Source: Pseudomonas fragi
GTDB taxonomy: Bacteria; Pseudomonadota; Gammaproteobacteria; Pseudomonadales; Pseudomonadaceae
Reading direction: 5' to 3'
NCBI RefSeq assembly: GCF_025426255.1
Contig: NZ_CP104861.1
Coordinates: 4,278,001 to 4,342,000 of the forward strand
Length of the DNA: 64,000 nt
Below the pieces are notes generated by a model. The model made no database searches. It worked only from the letters and a program-made list of their open reading frames with translations, and was not told where the DNA came from. Every line of letters begins with the position of its first letter. The first letter of the stretch is position 1. Shown here one piece after another: positions 60,179-64,000 of the stretch. The position numbers were made by a program, and so were the translations under genes.

Positions 60179-61630
60179 ATGCATCAATTGACTCTGGCCG
60201 AGATCGCCCGCGGACTCGCCGATAAAAAGTTTTCCTCCGAAGAGCTGACCAAGACCCTGCTGGCGCGTATCGCCCAGCTCGATCCTCAGCTCAACAGTTT
60301 CATCACCCTCACCGAAGACCTCGCCCTAGAGCAGGCCAAGGCCGCTGACGCACGTCGCGCCAACGGTGAAACCGGTGCCCTGCTGGGCGCGCCGATCGGT
60401 CACAAGGACTTGTTCTGCACCTTGGGCGTACGCACCAGCTGCGGCTCCAAAATGCTCGACAACTTCAAGGCCCCGTATGACGCCACCGTGGTTGCCAAAC
60501 TGGCTAGCGCTGGCGCTGTGACCTTGGGCAAGACCAACATGGACGAGTTCGCCATGGGGTCGGCCAACGAATCGAGCTACTACGGGGCGGTCAAAAACCC
60601 GTGGAACCTTGAGCATGTTCCGGGCGGTTCGTCTGGCGGTTCGGCAGCAGCCGTTGCCGCTCGTCTGTTACCTGCCGCGACTGGCACCGACACCGGCGGT
60701 TCTATCCGACAGCCGGCAGCGCTGACCAATCTCACCGGCCTGAAACCGACCTACGGTCGTGTTTCGCGCTGGGGCATGATTGCTTACGCCTCCAGCCTCG
60801 ATCAGGGCGGCCCGTTGGCCCGCACGGCCGAAGACTGCGCCATCCTGCTGCAAGGCATGGCCGGTTTCGACCCGCAAGACTCCACCAGCATCGACGAACC
60901 CGTGCCGGACTTCAGCGCCAACCTTAATGGTTCGCTGCAAGGCCTGCGCATTGGCGTGCCTCAGGAGTTCTTCAGCGAAGGTCTCGACTCGCGCATCGCA
61001 GAGCTGGTCCACAACAGCATCAAAGAGCTGGAAAAGCTCGGTGCCGTGATCAAGCCCATCAGCCTGCCGAACATGCAGCACGCGATTCCTGCGTACTACG
61101 TGATCGCGCCAGCCGAAGCTTCGTCCAACCTGTCGCGTTTTGACGGCGTACGCTTCGGCCATCGCTGCGAAAACCCGAAAGACCTCACTGACCTGTACCA
61201 GCGCTCGCGCGCCGAAGGCTTTGGCCCGGAAGTACAGCGCCGGATTCTGGTCGGTGCCTACGCCCTGTCGGCGGGTTACTACGACGCTTACTACCTGCAA
61301 GCGCAAAAAATCCGCCGCCTGATCAAAAATGACTTCATGGCTGCGTTCAACGAAGTCGACATCATCCTCGGCCCGACCACGCCTAACCCGGCCTGGAAAA
61401 TCGGCGCTAAAAACAGCGATCCGGTTTCGGCCTATCTGGAAGACGTCTACACCATTACCGCCAACCTCGCGGGCCTGCCGGGCCTGTCGATGCCAGCCGG
61501 TTTTGTCGATGGCTTGCCAGTGGGCGTGCAATTGCTCGCGCCTTACTTCCAGGAAGGTCGCTTGCTCAACGTTGCCCATCAGTACCAGCTGAACACTGAC
61601 TGGCACACGCGCTCACCTGCCGGCTTCTGA
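60179..61630 (+). CDS. gatA: Asp/Glu-tRNA amidotransferase subunit A
   Basis: 483 residues of the amidase-signature family with the catalytic Lys76, cis-Ser151 and Ser175 in GHKDLF, GGSSGGSAAAVA and TDTGGSIRQPAAL. It releases ammonia from glutamine for the transamidation done by GatB. Confidence 0.96.
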   Translation: MHQLTLAEIARGLADKKFSSEELTKTLLARIAQLDPQLNSFITLTEDLALEQAKAADARRANGETGALLGAPIGHKDLFCTLGVRTSCGSKMLDNFKAPYDATVVAKLASAGAVTLGKTNMDEFAMGSANESSYYGAVKNPWNLEHVPGGSSGGSAAAVAARLLPAATGTDTGGSIRQPAALTNLTGLKPTYGRVSRWGMIAYASSLDQGGPLARTAEDCAILLQGMAGFDPQDSTSIDEPVPDFSANLNGSLQGLRIGVPQEFFSEGLDSRIAELVHNSIKELEKLGAVIKPISLPNMQHAIPAYYVIAPAEASSNLSRFDGVRFGHRCENPKDLTDLYQRSRAEGFGPEVQRRILVGAYALSAGYYDAYYLQAQKIRRLIKNDFMAAFNEVDIILGPTTPNPAWKIGAKNSDPVSAYLEDVYTITANLAGLPGLSMPAGFVDGLPVGVQLLAPYFQEGRLLNVAHQYQLNTDWHTRSPAGF

Positions 61631-61640
61631 GGAAAAACAT

Positions 61641-63086
61641 ATGCAATGGGAAGTTGTGATCGGGCTGGAAATTCACTCCCAGCTCGCCACCCAATCGAAG
61701 ATTTTCTCCGGTAGCGCTACCACTTTTGGTGCAGAACCGAACACCCAGGCCAGCCTGGTTGACCTGGGCATGCCCGGCGTACTGCCGGTGCTGAACCAGG
61801 AAGCCGTGCGCATGGCCGTGATGTTCGGTCTGGCAGTTGATGCTGAAATTGTTCAGCACAACGTATTTGCCCGCAAAAACTACTTCTACCCGGACCTGCC
61901 CAAGGGCTACCAGATCAGCCAAATGGAACTGCCGATTGTCGGCAAGGGCCACTTGGATATCACCTTGGAAGACGGCACCGTCAAACGCGTCGGCATCACC
62001 CGTGCCCACCTTGAAGAAGATGCTGGCAAAAGCCTGCACGAAGACTTCAGCGGCGCCACCGGCATCGACCTGAACCGTGCGGGGACGCCGCTGCTGGAAA
62101 TCGTGTCCGAGCCGGACATGCGCAGCGCCAAAGAAGCCGTGGCCTACGTCAAGGCGATGCACGCCCTTGTGCGTTACCTGGGCATCTGCGACGGCAACAT
62201 GGCAGAAGGCTCGTTGCGTTGCGACTGTAACGTGTCGATTCGCCCGGTTGGCCAGGCCGAGTTCGGTACACGCTGCGAGATAAAGAACGTCAACTCGTTC
62301 CGCTTCATCGAGAAGGCGATCAACAGCGAAGTACAACGTCAGATCGAACTGATCGAAGACGGCGGCAAGGTCATTCAACAGACCCGCCTGTACGACCCGA
62401 ACAAGGACGAAACCCGCGCCATGCGCAGCAAGGAGGAAGCCAACGACTACCGTTACTTCCCCGACCCGGACCTGCTGCCAGTGGTCATCGAAGATTCGTT
62501 TATCGAAGACGTGCGCGCCACCCTGCCGGAGCTGCCACCGCAGAAACGCGAGCGTTTCCAGTCCCAGTTCGGCCTGTCGGCCTACGACGCCAGCGTATTG
62601 GCTTCGAGCCGCGAACAAGCAGACTACTTCGAGAAAGTCGTGAGCATCAGTGGCGACGCCAAACTGGCGGCCAACTGGGTGATGGTCGAGTTGGGCAGCC
62701 TGCTCAACAAGCAAGCCCTGGACATCGACCAGTCGCCGGTCAGCGCCGAGCAACTGGGCGGCATGCTGCAGCGCATCAAGGACAACACCATCTCCGGCAA
62801 AATCGCCAAGGTCGTGCTGGAAGCGATGGCCAATGGCGAAGGCACTGCCGACGATGTCATTGAAAAGCGCGGCCTCAAGCAAGTCACCGACAGCGGCGCG
62901 ATTGAAAAGGTGCTGGATGAAGTGCTGGCGGCCAACGCAGAACAGGTCGAGCAATACCGTGCGGCAGACGAAGCCAAGCGCGGCAAGATGTTCGGCTTCT
63001 TTGTGGGCCAGGCGATGAAAGCCTCCAAAGGCAAAGCCAACCCGCAACAGGTCAACGAACTGCTCAAAAGCAAGCTCGAAGGCTAA
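61641..63086 (+). CDS. gatB: Asp/Glu-tRNA amidotransferase subunit B
   Basis: 481 residues. VVIGLEIHSQLATQSKIFSG, DLNRAGTPLLEIVSEPDMRS, and the C-terminal YqeY-like tRNA-binding domain (KGKANPQQVNELLKSKL). It phosphorylates and amidates the Glu or Asp on tRNA. The stop is followed by a REP pair. Confidence 0.96.
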   Translation: MQWEVVIGLEIHSQLATQSKIFSGSATTFGAEPNTQASLVDLGMPGVLPVLNQEAVRMAVMFGLAVDAEIVQHNVFARKNYFYPDLPKGYQISQMELPIVGKGHLDITLEDGTVKRVGITRAHLEEDAGKSLHEDFSGATGIDLNRAGTPLLEIVSEPDMRSAKEAVAYVKAMHALVRYLGICDGNMAEGSLRCDCNVSIRPVGQAEFGTRCEIKNVNSFRFIEKAINSEVQRQIELIEDGGKVIQQTRLYDPNKDETRAMRSKEEANDYRYFPDPDLLPVVIEDSFIEDVRATLPELPPQKRERFQSQFGLSAYDASVLASSREQADYFEKVVSISGDAKLAANWVMVELGSLLNKQALDIDQSPVSAEQLGGMLQRIKDNTISGKIAKVVLEAMANGEGTADDVIEKRGLKQVTDSGAIEKVLDEVLAANAEQVEQYRAADEAKRGKMFGFFVGQAMKASKGKANPQQVNELLKSKLEG

Positions 63087-63097
63087 AAGCAAAGCTT

Positions 63098-63198
63098 GTA
63101 GCCGCTGCCGTAGGCTGCGACAAGGGCCGCAGGACCTTCGCTTTTGATAAAAAAGCGGGGGCACTATGCAACCCATCGCAGCCTGCAGCAGCGGCTAC
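63098..63198. repeat. REP-family A inverted pair
   Basis: GTAGCCGCTGCCGTAGGCTG on the left and CAGCCTGCAGCAGCGGCTAC on the right, between gatB and the RlpA-like gene. Confidence 0.8.
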
Positions 63199-63231
63199 AG
63201 CTTATTTAACGGCTAACAAAAAGGATTCCCC

Positions 63232-63603
63232 ATGAAGCGGCTACTCGGCGCCTGCGCCCTGCTCAGCTTGCTCGCTGGCTGTGCCAGCCATGACATAGAC
63301 CCCCGCGGCTATGACAAAACCGGCATTGCCTCCTATTACGGCGCTCGCCACCACGGCAAGCGAACCGCCAGCGGCGAACCCTTCGACCAACATGCCCTCA
63401 CTGCCGCCCACCCTGGCCTGCCTTTCGGCACGCGGGTACTGGTGACCAATTTAAGCAACGACAAATCCGTCGTGGTGCGCATCAATGATCGCGGGCCGCA
63501 CACCCGTGGCCGCCTGATCGATCTTTCGCGCAAGGCCGCCCAGCAGTTGGATATGCTGCGTACAGGCACAGCCAAAGTCCGGGTTCAGGGCTTGAGTGAT
63601 TAA
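63232..63603 (+). CDS. RlpA-like septal/wall lipoprotein (short form)
   Basis: 123 residues. Lipoprotein signal with lipobox LLAGC at about 15-19, then a double-psi beta-barrel: GIASYYGARHHGKRTASGEPFD, FGTRVLVTNLSNDKSVVVRINDRGPH, RLIDLSRKAA. The conserved His and Asp of RlpA are present. It lacks the C-terminal SPOR domain of the full RlpA, so septal targeting is not expected. P. aeruginosa has a similar short gene at this place. Confidence 0.85.
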   Translation: MKRLLGACALLSLLAGCASHDIDPRGYDKTGIASYYGARHHGKRTASGEPFDQHALTAAHPGLPFGTRVLVTNLSNDKSVVVRINDRGPHTRGRLIDLSRKAAQQLDMLRTGTAKVRVQGLSD

Positions 63604-63620
63604 CTGAGGGAGTTGTCGCT

Positions 63621-64000
63621 ATTTTTGGCTTGAGCGCTCTATCACCGTGGAACTTGCTGCAATTGCTCTGTGGCCTCGTGCTGCTGATCGCAGGAGCCGA
63701 ATTACTGGTGCGTTGCGCCGTGCGCATCGCTGCCAACATGAAAGTGCGTCCACTGCTGATCGGTTTGACCGTGGTGGCACTGGGCAGCAGCGCACCGCAG
63801 ATGACCGTCAGCCTGCAGGCTGCATTCAATGACACCGCCGACATTGCCGTGGGCAGTGTGATCGGCAGTAACATCTTCAATATCCTGGTCACCCTCGGGC
63901 TCTCGGCACTGATCATTCCCCTGCGCGTGTCCCGTCAACTGGTACGGCTGGACATACCCCTGATGATCCTGGCCAGCGGCCTGGTATTCGCCCTGGCGCT
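63621..64000 (+). CDS. Sodium/calcium exchanger (CaCA family), 3' truncated by window end
   Basis: At least 126 codons, open to the end. Membrane helices and alpha-repeat 1: LLCGLVLLIAGAELLVRCAVRIA, IGLTVVALGSSAPQMTVSLQAA, VGSVIGSNIFNILVTLG. Exports calcium or other cations in exchange for sodium or protons. There is no ATG, GTG or TTG close to the ribosome site GAGGGAG (63606-63612) in this frame; the best-placed start is ATT at 63621, with TTG at 63630 as the alternative. The usual Glu of GTSAPE is Gln here. Confidence 0.85.
   Translation, partial: MFGLSALSPWNLLQLLCGLVLLIAGAELLVRCAVRIAANMKVRPLLIGLTVVALGSSAPQMTVSLQAAFNDTADIAVGSVIGSNIFNILVTLGLSALIIPLRVSRQLVRLDIPLMILASGLVFALA

Noticed and set aside
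61566..63176. 536-codon minus-strand frame over gatB
   Set aside because: Antisense shadow of gatB; no signature and it would run into gatA.
1..64000. CRISPR arrays, tRNA, rRNA, prophage or transposase
   Set aside because: The repeated sequences are REP palindromes at irregular spacing, and no tRNA, rRNA, integrase or transposase sequence was recognised.

Overview
This window is chromosomal DNA of a Pseudomonas, most likely of the fluorescens/putida/fragi side of the genus rather than P. aeruginosa. The evidence is the gene content and order (lptCAB-rpoN-hpf-ptsN-rapZ-ptsO, fagA-fumC-orfX-sodA, mreBCD-maf-rng-yhdP), the high-GC codon use, a short LOV photoreceptor close to a P. putida type, and three families of REP palindromes typical of fluorescent pseudomonads. 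I see no rRNA, tRNA, CRISPR array, prophage or intact insertion sequence.

Region 1 (1-12600) is the accessory-rich part. It starts with the 3' part of a LysR regulator, a flavodoxin, a short LOV blue-light receptor, an unrecognised PilZ-like protein and a MerR/LitR-type regulator. Next comes a citrulline/ornithine utilisation cluster: ctlX, ornithine cyclodeaminase, a complete polar amino-acid ABC importer and an Lrp-type regulator. After an ABM-domain membrane protein follows a tetrahydromonapterin block (folM-folE-folX) with DUF1244 and HopJ-family genes. LOV, LitR-like regulator and folE close together suggest a light-response neighbourhood.

Region 2 (12700-20740) holds trxB, cysZ, a GT4 glycosyltransferase, glutathione peroxidase, slyD, a DUF3565 gene, pta and an acyltransferase, matching a known Pseudomonas block but without ackA beside pta.

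Region 3 (20740-64000) is a long conserved housekeeping block. It contains sulfate activation (cysD, cysNC), a Nif3-like gene, the AlgW protease, histidine genes (hisG, hisD, hisC), murA, ibaG and the mlaFEDCB lipid-transport operon. Facing that is the LPS/sigma-54/PTS-Ntr run kdsD-kdsC-lptC-lptA-lptB-rpoN-hpf-ptsN-rapZ-ptsO. Then come a ZIP transporter, the Fur-controlled fagA-fumC-orfX-sodA operon, pmbA/darP/tldD, a nitrilase, yhdP, rng, maf, mreDCB, gatCAB, a small RlpA-like lipoprotein and the start of a Na+/Ca2+ exchanger cut by the window end.

The most noteworthy points are the LOV/LitR/folE neighbourhood; a Fur box shared by fagA and a probable divergent small RNA that ends in a strong terminator; relics of a chaperone-usher fimbrial operon beside it; and a mreC gene whose best-supported start is an ATT codon behind a near-perfect Shine-Dalgarno sequence. 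Coordinates of starts were adjusted by hand where an internal ATG with a ribosome binding site or family length gave a better start.
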